A stretch of 64,000 bases of DNA from Henriciella sp. (GTDB lineage: Bacteria; Pseudomonadota; Alphaproteobacteria; Caulobacterales; Hyphomonadaceae). Of this stretch, positions 37,354-45,941 are shown in pieces; positions within the stretch are counted from its first letter, which is position 1; each line of letters starts with the position of its first letter. A program made the position numbers and the translations under genes. The stretch is from positions 39,193 through 103,192 of the forward strand of contig JASJAO010000013.1 in NCBI GenBank assembly GCA_030066975.1. Direction: 5' to 3'. The notes under the pieces were generated by a model. It ran no database searches. It was not told the DNA's origin and worked only from the letters and a program-made list of their open reading frames with translations.

Positions 37354-39342
37354 TTACTGGCTGAGCAGGCTCCATAGGCGGATCGTCCCGTCTATCGAGG
37401 CGACTGCGATCCGGTCTCCAGCGGGATTGAACACCGCATCGTCCGTGTTGAATTTGTTCGACTCAAGTGAGGCGACCTGTTTGCCGTCGACCGCGCTGAA
37501 GACACGGACGCGCGGGTCTTCATCTGTGACGATGATACGTTGCCCATCAGGGCTCCAAGCTACGGAATTTACCGCTGACCAATCATCCGTTTCGGCAATG
37601 GCGCCTCTGACAAGATCGACAATATGCTCGCCCGTTTTGGCGTCATAGACCTGCACCCAGCCATCGAATGTTCCAATCACCAAAGCGCTTTCATCCGGGG
37701 CGATCGCGATTGACGTGGCATGCCGGCTAGCGAATCCATCTGGCGCGGCAATTGTCGTTACCGGAATATCCGTGAACCCGGCTTCACCCGCGATCCGATA
37801 GGTTTGCAGTTTCGGTTTTTCTTCAAAGAAAGTCTGTCCGGCGAGGCCAATGGTGGATCCCAGCATCGATAGGCCTCGAACATCGACGTCTGGCGCTGCG
37901 ATATCCTGCACGAGATTCAGCGCCTCTCCGTCAAATTCCAGCAAGCGCAATCGATCCCAATAGGGAACAGCGATCAGTCCGGTTTCCAGGTTCCATTCCA
38001 AGGCGTTTGTGAACCCACGCCCTTCTTCATCCATGATCCGCGCTTCAACCACCTCATACCCGGTTTTCGCATTGAACACGGCAAGGCGATTGTTCCACAG
38101 TGATGTCAGCGCGATGTGTTTGGAGTCCGGGCTCCAGGCGAGATCTGTCGCCGGCTCCAGAAATCCAGCCGACCATTTGTGGAGCTCTTCCCCGGTGACC
38201 GGATCGAGAATATGAACCATCCCGGTGGTCGTCGCTGCCGCGAGCAATGACCCGTCCGGGCTCCAGCCGATTTTGTTCGCCTGGCACAGCGTCTCGTCCC
38301 GGTCAGGACTGGATTCGCAGCCCGGAATGACGAGCCCGGTATATTGCTGCCAGGACTCGCCGACACGCGGTGCTGGCACACCATTGCGGCCTGGCTCTTC
38401 AACCAGAGACCGCCCATCCCCGGGGGTCGCCAGCGAACGCAAGCGAGACAGTTCACGATCGACAATGGTTCGGCTGGAGGTCGCCGGATAGGTTTCCAGA
38501 AACCGGCTGAGTTCAGCGATCGATCCGGAGTTTAAGGCCTGTTGCAGGTCAGTGGCTTCATCTGAAGGCGCGCGCATCGCAGCGCGGCAGCCCGCGAAAC
38601 AGAAATCCTCTTCGCCGCGCAAACCACTTTCAATCCAGGGCTGTTGCTTGTTGGACGTGTCGATCTCTACGCGTGTCGCGATGCCGCGAAACATGGATTC
38701 CGCTGATAGGCCCGGCTTGCGCAGATACGCGGCAAGCGCGCTGGCATAAGGACTGTTGCGGCGTCCTGCGCCGTCTTCGGCGACATTGCCCGGCTGCGTG
38801 GCGAAAGCCACCAGAGTTCCACGCGTTTTCTGCGTGCTGGCCAAGCCGCCCTTGGCGCTGCGCACGCTGCGCAGCAGGCCATTGTTTCGACAGGCATCCA
38901 GAACGACGAAATTGGTCTGATTGCCAGCCCGGCGCAGATGCATGAACAAGTCTTCCAGACGCGGGGCATCTCGCCAGACATCGGCTTCGGTGAAGATGCT
39001 GGCATTGACCGGGATAAGATAATTCAGCCCCTGGCTCTGAATGCCATGACCGGCAAAGAAGACGAATCCCACCGCGCTGTCACCAGCCGCAGCCAGTCGG
39101 TCGCCATGCTGCTGAAACGCCGCTCGCATCTCATCGTCCGTCGCATCTGTGACTGTGTGGACGTCAAAACCGACATCTTCCAAAGCGATGCGGACCAAAC
39201 GTACATCCCGGACCGGATTTGCCAAAGACCACCCCTCGGTCTCGTACGCGCTGTTTCCGATGACCAGAGCAATACGTTGCTGCGCCACGGCGCTCGCGCT
39301 GATCACCCACAGCGAGGCAATGATGAGAAATGAACGGATCAT
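37354..39342 (-). CDS. Secreted caspase-like (peptidase C14) protein with a WD40-like beta-propeller
   Basis: A signal peptide (residues 1-20, ending ASAVA) precedes a caspase-like domain: RIALVIGNSAY, then the catalytic His99 in FVFFAGHG and Cys151 in VVLDACRNN. Both catalytic residues are present. Residues about 340-660 form repeated beta-propeller blades with LAWSPDSKHIALTS, VAWSPDGQRIIVTD and VFNPAGDRIAVASIDGTIRLWS. Bacterial C14 enzymes cleave after basic or acidic residues and are linked to stress or defence; the substrate is unknown. It has 662 residues and converges on the M3 peptidase, whose stop is one base away. Confidence 0.87.
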   Translation of the reverse strand: MIRSFLIIASLWVISASAVAQQRIALVIGNSAYETEGWSLANPVRDVRLVRIALEDVGFDVHTVTDATDDEMRAAFQQHGDRLAAAGDSAVGFVFFAGHGIQSQGLNYLIPVNASIFTEADVWRDAPRLEDLFMHLRRAGNQTNFVVLDACRNNGLLRSVRSAKGGLASTQKTRGTLVAFATQPGNVAEDGAGRRNSPYASALAAYLRKPGLSAESMFRGIATRVEIDTSNKQQPWIESGLRGEEDFCFAGCRAAMRAPSDEATDLQQALNSGSIAELSRFLETYPATSSRTIVDRELSRLRSLATPGDGRSLVEEPGRNGVPAPRVGESWQQYTGLVIPGCESSPDRDETLCQANKIGWSPDGSLLAAATTTGMVHILDPVTGEELHKWSAGFLEPATDLAWSPDSKHIALTSLWNNRLAVFNAKTGYEVVEARIMDEEGRGFTNALEWNLETGLIAVPYWDRLRLLEFDGEALNLVQDIAAPDVDVRGLSMLGSTIGLAGQTFFEEKPKLQTYRIAGEAGFTDIPVTTIAAPDGFASRHATSIAIAPDESALVIGTFDGWVQVYDAKTGEHIVDLVRGAIAETDDWSAVNSVAWSPDGQRIIVTDEDPRVRVFSAVDGKQVASLESNKFNTDDAVFNPAGDRIAVASIDGTIRLWSLLSQ

Positions 39343-39416
39343 CGCGGTGTCCCTCCACAGATCAGTCCTTGGTTTCTAGCCCACCAAAGCGATCCATGCC
39401 AGTCGCGATCGATCTA

Positions 39417-39896
39417 TCACCCGACGGGGTTGGGCAGTTCGTCCAGTTTGCGAATGGCCTTCGCCGCGCTGATCCGGGCGAGATGGCGGCCTTTTTCGTC
39501 GCGCCAGTCGGCCTCAACAAAGCCGGTCGAACGGCCCCGGCTGACGAGACGTCCCTCGATTGAGATCAAGCCATGCGGTACGGGTCTGAAGATCCGCGTC
39601 TGTAGCTCTGTGGTGGTGAACCACTCGCCATCCTCGAGTGCGCTGGCCATCGTCATCGATACAATATGATCCGAAAATCCCGCGATCCAGCCGCCGAACA
39701 CCCGCTCCGTGTTGATGTCGCGATCACCAGTGTTCGGCCATTCATAGCGCGTGTAGCCATAGTGAACCTCTTTCAGCCAATCCTGGGGGCGAATGCCCAG
39801 ATTCCGGATCCCCGGCGGCAGCTGCCAGTCCCCTGAGCGGAGATTGTCGAAAAAAGTCTGTTGCTGTTGCGAGAGGTTTCGGCGGGGCGCGTTCAT
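39417..39896 (-). CDS. Hotdog-fold thioesterase (PaaI/YbgC-like)
   Basis: The protein shows a hotdog-type pattern: RVFGGWIAGFSDHIVSMTMAS as the central helix region, then FRPVPHGLISIEGRLVSRGRSTGFVEADW with long strands. Such proteins hydrolyse acyl-CoA or aryl-CoA thioesters, but the substrate cannot be read from sequence. I chose ATG 39896 (159 residues); it overlaps the stop of the DsbA-like gene as ATGA, so the two are coupled. The frame extends upstream to 39932 but without support. Confidence 0.75.
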   Translation of the reverse strand: MNAPRRNLSQQQQTFFDNLRSGDWQLPPGIRNLGIRPQDWLKEVHYGYTRYEWPNTGDRDINTERVFGGWIAGFSDHIVSMTMASALEDGEWFTTTELQTRIFRPVPHGLISIEGRLVSRGRSTGFVEADWRDEKGRHLARISAAKAIRKLDELPNPVG

Positions 39897-40540
39897 GGCT
39901 TTCTTGCGATCCCGGCCTGTTCCAGGCGCCATTCCAGGAGGTCGATCCGGTCCTGACCGAAATAACCTTCATCATCAAACACCATAAGTGGCACACCCCA
40001 ATGATGTTTGTCCTGTTCAGCCTGATTGGCCTCAATCGCTTCGGTCAGTCGCTCTGTTTCGGCTTCCTGTCTTTTGTCGAGCTCTGCCAGATCATGACCG
40101 GCCCGCGCCGCAGCTTCGGCAAGCGCTGTGCCTTCGGTCCAGGCCCCGCCAGACCAGATCAAGGTCGACACTTCATCCATGAAGGCCCAACCGGCCTCGT
40201 CGCTGACTTCGCAAGCCAATATCCCCAGCCGTGTCAGCCGGTGGATATAAGGCTGCTCCTCGGCGATCTTGCGGGTCATCATATCCATGACCACAGGGTC
40301 AGGGTTCAATGGCCCGAGAGGTAGATCCAGATACTGCGACAGCCGAACCACATCCCGCATCAGATACGGCACCCATTGCGGCCGGATCTCGCTGAAGAAT
40401 TCCGGCGTTCGTATGGCAATGGGATAGACTGGACGGGGCCGCACACGAACGTCCCATTTGCTCGGCAAGGCCCGTAGGCGTTTGGTCGCAAGATAGGAGT
40501 ATGGAGATCTGAATGACCAGTAGACGTCGACTGTCTGCAT
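39893..40540 (-). CDS. DsbA-family/2-hydroxychromene-2-carboxylate isomerase-like protein
   Basis: The N-terminus VDVYWSFRSPYSYLA has serine where DsbA proteins have the CxxC pair, typical of the HCCA isomerase/kappa-class GST branch of the thioredoxin superfamily. The end HHWGVPLMVFDDEGYFGQDRIDLLEW is the usual C-terminal block with the cis-proline. It has 215 residues. In aromatic degradation these enzymes use glutathione to isomerise a side chain; here neighbours are a thioesterase and an SDR, so a lipid or aromatic substrate is possible but not shown. Confidence 0.85.
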   Translation of the reverse strand: MQTVDVYWSFRSPYSYLATKRLRALPSKWDVRVRPRPVYPIAIRTPEFFSEIRPQWVPYLMRDVVRLSQYLDLPLGPLNPDPVVMDMMTRKIAEEQPYIHRLTRLGILACEVSDEAGWAFMDEVSTLIWSGGAWTEGTALAEAAARAGHDLAELDKRQEAETERLTEAIEANQAEQDKHHWGVPLMVFDDEGYFGQDRIDLLEWRLEQAGIARKP

Positions 40541-40552
40541 GTTGGTGTACCT

Positions 40553-41320
40553 CTAGTTGATGGTGGCTCCGCCATCCACGATCATCATCTGACCGGTCAT
40601 GAAACTGCCCGCTGCGCTTGCGAGGTAAACGGCTGCACCTGCAATCTCCACTGGTTCACCAATGCGGCGAAGCGGCGTGCCCGACGTGGCCCGCTTCAAT
40701 GTTTCAGGGTTTTCCCAAAGTGCCCGCGCAAAATCGGTCTTGATCAGTCCGGGGGCGATACAGTTCACGCGCACATTGTCCTTGCCGTATTCCTCAGCCA
40801 GATTGCGCGCGAGCTGAAAATCAGCTGCTTTCGAAATGTTGTAAGCTCCGATCACAGGCGAGGCGCGAAGCCCGCCGATGGAGCTGACAATGATTACCGC
40901 GCCGTCTTTACGCTCGCGCATTTGCGGGACACACATCTGGATTAGCCAGTGGTTTGAGATGATGTTGTTGGAGAGGATCTTCTCAAACGCATCATCAGAA
41001 ATGCCTTCCATCGGCCCGTAATAGGGATTTGAGGCGGCATTACAGACCACGATATCCACCTTGCCAAACGCCTCATTGGTCGCGTCGACCATGCGCTGCA
41101 GCTCTTCCTTGGAGGAGATGTTTGCGGGGACAGCGATCGCGGTGCCTTCGCCATGCTTATCGTTAAGCGCAGTAGCCACCTCCTGGCACGGTCCGGGCTT
41201 GCGTGAGCTGATCGTGACCTTGGCACCTGCCTCCGCCATCTGTTCTGCGATGGCTTTGCCGATGCCGCGTGATGAACCTGTAATGATGGCGGATTTTCCG
41301 GAAAGATCGAACAGGCTCAT
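40553..41320 (-). CDS. Short-chain dehydrogenase/reductase
   Basis: A classical SDR of 255 residues. The cofactor motif TGSSRGIG is at 14-21, the CNAA motif at 93-96, and the catalytic residues are Ser147, Tyr160 and Lys164 (GAYNISKAA). The fingerprint near the C-terminus, VNCIAPGLIKTDFA, is intact. Arg40 after beta-2 (TISSRK) suggests NADP(H). AGGAGG 6 bases before the ATG at 41320 fixes the start. It is followed by the DsbA-like and thioesterase genes on the same strand, so an acyl-chain or hydroxy-acid substrate is plausible. Confidence 0.92.
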   Translation of the reverse strand: MSLFDLSGKSAIITGSSRGIGKAIAEQMAEAGAKVTISSRKPGPCQEVATALNDKHGEGTAIAVPANISSKEELQRMVDATNEAFGKVDIVVCNAASNPYYGPMEGISDDAFEKILSNNIISNHWLIQMCVPQMRERKDGAVIIVSSIGGLRASPVIGAYNISKAADFQLARNLAEEYGKDNVRVNCIAPGLIKTDFARALWENPETLKRATSGTPLRRIGEPVEIAGAAVYLASAAGSFMTGQMMIVDGGATIN

Positions 41321-41432
41321 GGGCCCCTCCTTTTTTTAAGTCTTGTTTGTGCAAGGTGTAGGCACGGATCGAAACAGTGGCGAGGGGTCACCTAGCGGGA
41401 GGCGCATGCCAAACTGGGGCTCGGGATCGATT

Positions 41433-41789
41433 CTATGAGTTGGACGATAATGCAGACCACCCAATCAGAGCCCATCCTGCGAGCATCGCGACGCCGCCAA
41501 TCGGTGTGATCGCGCCAAACCATCGCGGTGCACCGAGCGCCATGGCGTAGAGCGTTGCTGCAAACAGCACCGCACCTGCAATCATGATCAGGCCGCCTGT
41601 GCTGATCAGACCAGCGCGTCCAGACAAGCCAACCGCCAAGGCGACGGCCGAATGTGCCAGTAGATAGAGGGTTGCTGTGTCCCACCACGCTACTGCTTCA
41701 GGGGTCAGCCGATCGGCGAGACCGTGCGCCCCGAACGCGCCGAGGGCAACGGCGGTGAAACCAGCAATAGCAGCAATCGGGACAAGCAT
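41433..41789 (-). CDS. DUF423 family small membrane protein
   Basis: A 118-residue protein with four predicted membrane helices. The start FTAVALGAFGAHGL and the segment YLLAHSAVALAVGL with the final TPIGGVAMLAGWALIGWSAL are diagnostic of DUF423. The family is widespread in bacteria and has no established function. Its start shares one base with the stop of the upstream thioesterase gene, so the two are likely co-transcribed. Confidence 0.93.
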   Translation of the reverse strand: MLVPIAAIAGFTAVALGAFGAHGLADRLTPEAVAWWDTATLYLLAHSAVALAVGLSGRAGLISTGGLIMIAGAVLFAATLYAMALGAPRWFGAITPIGGVAMLAGWALIGWSALSSNS

Positions 41790-42208
41790 CAGTCTTCCCT
41801 TGGCAACGTATAATTGACGACCGCATGGGCCGAGAGTTTGTCACTGCCTTCAGCTCTGATCTCGACGCTGATCACGGCTAAAGTTCGCCCGAGTTTCAGA
41901 AGCTGAGCCTCAGCGACCACCGCCTCGCCAATACACGGGCGCATGAAATTGATATTGAGATTGCTCGTCAGCGCCATCGGCGTGATCCCGGTCCGGGTGA
42001 ACACGGCTATGTAAGCAGCGCTATCGGCAATCGCCATCTGCGTTGGACCGTTTATGTATCCGCCAGGGCGTAAATTCGCTTTGCTTACCGGCTGGCGAAC
42101 CCGGGCATAGTTCTCTCTCACCTCCTCGACACGCTCTTGCTCACCCTCTCCGAGAAACACCGAGTCATAAAACGCGTTCACCTCTTCGACAGAGACTTTG
42201 CTGGTCAT
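41789..42208 (-). CDS. PaaI-family hotdog thioesterase
   Basis: The 139-residue product has the PaaI-type hotdog pattern: LRPGGYINGPTQMAIADSAAYIAVF, with the glycine-rich loop and central helix, then LNINFMRPCIGEAVVAEAQLLKLGRTLAVISVEIR. These enzymes act on acyl- or aryl-CoA. ATG 42208 has GGAGG just upstream on the minus strand, so the longer frame to 42346 is not needed. It is divergent from the DUF7064-like gene at 42307 and overlaps DUF423 by one base. Confidence 0.87.
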   Translation of the reverse strand: MTSKVSVEEVNAFYDSVFLGEGEQERVEEVRENYARVRQPVSKANLRPGGYINGPTQMAIADSAAYIAVFTRTGITPMALTSNLNINFMRPCIGEAVVAEAQLLKLGRTLAVISVEIRAEGSDKLSAHAVVNYTLPRED

Positions 42209-42306
42209 GGTTTCCCTCCGGAAGGCATTGACGGCGTTGACGCTTGCAGGCCAACTAAAGCGCAGCAGATGATCCGCCAAGTGATCACGCAACGGGAGGA
42301 TGAAGC

Positions 42307-43404
42307 GTGCTGACCAAAGGTGACGAATACCCCATTCACCAGACACCGGAGCCGATCGCGTTTTCCGGGTCTGATCGGAATTTCTACGATCGCTATTTCT
42401 TTAACGGGTACAATGCAGACGGTTCGATATTTTTCGCTGCCTCCTTTGGGGTCTACCCGCATCTGAACGTGATGGATGGCGCGGTTTCCATTCTGAAAGA
42501 CAATGTACAGAAGTCTGTTCATGTCAGCCGCATTCTCGGCATGGAGCGTATGGACACGAGTGTCGGGCCGCTCTCTGTGACCGTGATTGAAGAATTAAAA
42601 CGCATTAACCTGAAGCTGGAAGAGGCAGAGGGCATTGCGCTCGATGTGCACTTCACCGGACGCCACTTCCCGGTCGAAGAACCACGATTTACCTATCGGC
42701 AAGGCCCGCGCATGTTGATTGACTGCACGCGTATGACCCAGAATGGTCATTGGACGGGATCCATCCGGGTCGATGGCGAGGAGATCGCCGTGCGTGAGTT
42801 TTACGGGACTCGCGATCGGTCCTGGGGGGTGCGCCCTATAGGTGAGCGCGATCCACAGGCGGTTGTGCCGGTCCAGCTACCGCAATTCTACTGGCTTTGG
42901 GCCCCGGTCAATTTCCCCAACGCTTCGCTCTATTTCCACGTCAATGAAGACGCGCAAGGCAGCCCCTGGAATACGCGATCGGTCTTTGCCATGGACGGTG
43001 CGGACAATGATGGTCTGATGCATATGAACCGCCCGCAAATGGATATTACATGGCGCGAGGGGTCGCGCCGGGCAGCATCTGCAAGCCTTGATGTCATCGA
43101 CGCTCATGGCGGCCAGCACAACGTGACCTATGAGCCGGTCTCCACGTTTCAGATGAAAGGCATCGGCTATGGCCACTCCAGCTGGGGGCACGGCGTGTTC
43201 AAAGGCGGTTATGCGATCGAACGCGAAGACTTCACGCCCGATAACATGCCCTGGCAAGACCCAGAAAACCTGCACATTCAGGCCATTGTAAAAGCGACGC
43301 ATACCGGCCCGGATGGGCAAGGCAGCGAAGGTATCGGTATTCTTGAACAGCTCTGTATCGGCCCGCACGGCCCCAGCGGCTGGAAGGATGTGCTTGATGC
43401 TTGA
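42307..43404 (+). CDS. DUF7064-like protein (hydroxyneurosporene synthase/CrtC-like beta fold)
   Basis: A 365-residue soluble protein rich in predicted beta strands. The segments FYDRYFFNGYNADGSIFFAASFGVYPH and GTRDRSWGVRPIG resemble the lipocalin-like CrtC/AttH group and the DUF7064 proteins that accompany phosphotransferases in sphingomonads and relatives. The start is GTG 42307 with GGGAGG about 7 bases upstream. Its 3' end overlaps the phosphotransferase gene by 8 bases. Function unknown; binding or modifying a hydrophobic molecule is the usual inference for the fold. Confidence 0.75.
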   Translation: MLTKGDEYPIHQTPEPIAFSGSDRNFYDRYFFNGYNADGSIFFAASFGVYPHLNVMDGAVSILKDNVQKSVHVSRILGMERMDTSVGPLSVTVIEELKRINLKLEEAEGIALDVHFTGRHFPVEEPRFTYRQGPRMLIDCTRMTQNGHWTGSIRVDGEEIAVREFYGTRDRSWGVRPIGERDPQAVVPVQLPQFYWLWAPVNFPNASLYFHVNEDAQGSPWNTRSVFAMDGADNDGLMHMNRPQMDITWREGSRRAASASLDVIDAHGGQHNVTYEPVSTFQMKGIGYGHSSWGHGVFKGGYAIEREDFTPDNMPWQDPENLHIQAIVKATHTGPDGQGSEGIGILEQLCIGPHGPSGWKDVLDA

Positions 43405-44443
43405 GGCGGAACTCGCCGCACGATTTGCGGCCTATGCCGAAGCCAAGCTGCTGGGAGCCCGGAATGTCTCAGTCGCGAATGTCGCGCGTATTCATGGCGG
43501 GGCGTCACGGCAGACCTATTCGATTGATCTCACCTATGATGATGCGACGGGTCCGAAGACCAAAGGACTGGTTCTGCGCCGCGATCCGCCGGACAGTCTG
43601 ATCGACACGGAGCGCCGCGTGGAGTTTGCGGCGATCAGAAGCGCCTATGGCCAAAAGGACATTCCGGTGCCCGAAGCCTTGTTCCTCGAAACAGAGAATG
43701 ACGCCCTCGGTGCGCCCTTCTTCGTGATGGGCCGGATTGAAGGGGGCGTGGTCGCCAACCCGTTCAAACTCGATATGATTGAACCGCACCGCGCCGACAT
43801 CGGTCGGGATTTCTTCCAGCATCTCGGATCAATTGCAGCACTTCCAGTTGAAGGCTCGGCATTGGCCCACGAGGTCGAAGTGCCGGCACCGGACGCCTGC
43901 TGGAAGCGCGAACTAGCCTATTGGAGTAATGAAATTCGCAGCAACGCGAAATCGCCTCAACCGGTTGCTGAGGCAGCGATCCGCCATCTGGAGCGAAACC
44001 CACCACCGCCAGCACAACGGCTGTCCATCGTTCATGGCGATTATCGCACCGGGAATTTCCTGCATGACGAAGCCGGATCGATCAATGCGATCTTGGATTG
44101 GGAAATGGCGCATATCGGCGATCCTTATGAAGATCTCGCCTGGGCGACCGACCCGCTCTGGTGCGGCAATGATATGGAACGCGCGGCAGGCTTTCTGCCC
44201 TGGCCTGAAGCGATCGAGATCTGGCAGCGCGCGTCTGGCTGCCGGTTTGACCCTGCGGCGTTTGAATGGTGGTCGATCTTCGCACACGTAAAAGCGCTCG
44301 GCATCTGGGTCACGTCAGAGAAGGCCTTTGCCAATGCGGAAAATGATGATCCGATTTTGGCCTGGTCGGGCTGGTTCACCCATGCTGCGCATGAGTTGAT
44401 GCTCGCGATGCGCCTTGGCCCAAAATATGGAGTCACGCAATGA
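43397..44443 (+). CDS. Phosphotransferase family protein (APH/ACAD10-like kinase fold)
   Basis: The protein has the aminoglycoside-phosphotransferase fold: RIHGGASRQTYSIDL near the N-terminus (nucleotide loop), IVHGDYRTGNFL with the catalytic aspartate, and AILDWEMAHIGDPYEDLAW with the metal-binding aspartate. This branch is close to the kinase-like domain of ACAD10/11, which phosphorylates 4-hydroxy-acyl-CoA, and is often found with fatty-acid genes. Substrate is inferred. I chose ATG 43397 (348 residues); ATG 43388 is an alternative. It is coupled to both neighbours by overlaps. Confidence 0.87.
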   Translation: MLEAELAARFAAYAEAKLLGARNVSVANVARIHGGASRQTYSIDLTYDDATGPKTKGLVLRRDPPDSLIDTERRVEFAAIRSAYGQKDIPVPEALFLETENDALGAPFFVMGRIEGGVVANPFKLDMIEPHRADIGRDFFQHLGSIAALPVEGSALAHEVEVPAPDACWKRELAYWSNEIRSNAKSPQPVAEAAIRHLERNPPPPAQRLSIVHGDYRTGNFLHDEAGSINAILDWEMAHIGDPYEDLAWATDPLWCGNDMERAAGFLPWPEAIEIWQRASGCRFDPAAFEWWSIFAHVKALGIWVTSEKAFANAENDDPILAWSGWFTHAAHELMLAMRLGPKYGVTQ

Positions 44444-44865
44444 CTGATATCGGCATGGTGCTTGGGCGGCTCGGAAACAAGCTGGTCACAGAAGTCGCGC
44501 CGAAACTCGAAGGTGACTATTCCGGCGGACACGCGGCCATGGCAGGCTTTATGGCAGTGATGGCGGGGGAGGCCTGGGACGGCGCCGCCGATCGTTTGGT
44601 CAACGAAATAGCTGGTATGAGAGGCCTTTTCGCGCTCGCAGGTCACGATGTGGCGGTGCCGGAAAGTTCAAGCGTCAAGGTTTCGGACCTGACAGTAGAG
44701 CGCGACGCGCTCGCGCAGGAACTGATCACGCTGCAAGCTGCGCTTGAGACCAAGGGCGATGAAGCGAGCCGAGACCTCAACACCAAAATCTGGATGCATC
44801 TGATGGCCACAGCGATGATCCGCATGCCCAGTCCGCCAGAGTTTCCTGAGCCTGAACCGGCTTAA
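44440..44865 (+). CDS. Small acidic helical protein of the phosphotransferase operon
   Basis: I recognise no named family. The 141-residue protein is helical and acidic, with a conserved-looking YSGGHAAMAGFMAVMAGEAWDGAADRLVNE segment in the first half and a proline-rich tail. Its start overlaps the phosphotransferase stop as ATGA. Similar small proteins sit in the same place in related operons, so a partner or stability role for the kinase-like protein is likely but not shown. Its end overlaps the epimerase gene on the other strand by 4 bases. Confidence 0.75.
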   Translation: MTDIGMVLGRLGNKLVTEVAPKLEGDYSGGHAAMAGFMAVMAGEAWDGAADRLVNEIAGMRGLFALAGHDVAVPESSSVKVSDLTVERDALAQELITLQAALETKGDEASRDLNTKIWMHLMATAMIRMPSPPEFPEPEPA

Positions 44866-45839
44866 CCCCAAAGCTCTGGCGAAGCTGGGAGAACCGTTCC
44901 GTTCTGATATTCAAGACCGTGGTCTACGTCTTCTGCGATCCAGAGTGGGCCGTCCAGATCAATAATATCCGCCAGCCCACCCAGAAGCAGGGCAGGGGCC
45001 ATGCTGAGCGATCCCGCGACCATGCAGCCAATCATGATGCCTAAACCACAGGTGCGAGCTTCTTGAACCATCTTCAGCGCCTCGGTCAGACCGCCGGATT
45101 TGTCGAGCTTGATGTTCACCGCATCATATTTCTGCGACAAGGCCTGGATTTGCTCAGATGTGTGCACGCTTTCATCGGCGCAAATGGCAACAGTTCCGGA
45201 TAGTCGCATAAGCGCTTCATCCCGGTCGACTGGAAAGGGTTGTTCGATCAGGATTGCGCCGTTCTCTCCAGCCTTCTTCATCAGTTCTGGAAAACTGTCC
45301 GGATCAAGCCCCTCATTGCCGTCCAGGATCAATTCGGCGTCCGGCCGCGCGAGATGGACCGCTTCGATACGAGCCATATCCTCCGGGCCGCCAAGCTTCA
45401 GTTTTAGAAGTTTTGCCGATGTCTCGGTGGCGGCCTGAGCCATCGCTTCTGGCGTGTCGAGACTGAGCGACATGGTGCAGGCCAATGGAGCCGGTTTGGG
45501 TAGACCAGCCAACTGCCAGACAGGCTTTCCTGATTGCTTGGCTTCCAGGTCCCACAAGGCGCAATCCACGGCGCACCGCGCTGCGCCGCCGGGGAGCTGG
45601 TGCTGCACGTCCAGTCGGTTCATCCCGGCATTAATGTCGGCTTTGATCTCCTCCAATTGCGCAACAACGCTGGCCCGGCTTTCGCCGTAGCGTGTATAAG
45701 GCACACATTCGCCGCGCCCGGTATGCTCACCGTCGCGAATGTCCACGCGGATGGTTTCTGCGCTGGTTTTGGCCCCGCGCGAAATTGCAAACGCTGTACG
45801 CAGCGGTGATGAGACAGGCGTGATAGTCATGGTCGGCAT
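44862..45839 (-). CDS. Dipeptide epimerase (L-Ala-D/L-Glu epimerase-like, enolase superfamily)
   Basis: A muconate-lactonising-subgroup enolase superfamily member of 325 residues. LLKLKLGG carries the first catalytic lysine, ELILDGNEGL, ILIEQPF and ICADES the three metal ligands, and NIKLDKSGGL the second lysine. The short size and RGECVPYTRYGES at the capping domain match L-Ala-D/L-Glu epimerases, which recycle murein dipeptides. The exact dipeptide is inferred. Start is uncertain between ATG 45839 and ATG 45830. It is divergent from the Mla operon. Confidence 0.86.
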   Translation of the reverse strand: MPTMTITPVSSPLRTAFAISRGAKTSAETIRVDIRDGEHTGRGECVPYTRYGESRASVVAQLEEIKADINAGMNRLDVQHQLPGGAARCAVDCALWDLEAKQSGKPVWQLAGLPKPAPLACTMSLSLDTPEAMAQAATETSAKLLKLKLGGPEDMARIEAVHLARPDAELILDGNEGLDPDSFPELMKKAGENGAILIEQPFPVDRDEALMRLSGTVAICADESVHTSEQIQALSQKYDAVNIKLDKSGGLTEALKMVQEARTCGLGIMIGCMVAGSLSMAPALLLGGLADIIDLDGPLWIAEDVDHGLEYQNGTVLPASPELWG

Positions 45840-45941
45840 TGGAAAATCGTCTTCCAGGTCGATGAAATTTGATCGGTCAACCGCGTTTGGCCTTAATACT
45901 GCATGCGTTAGGGTAAACAGAGACTAAGGATTGGCCAACTC

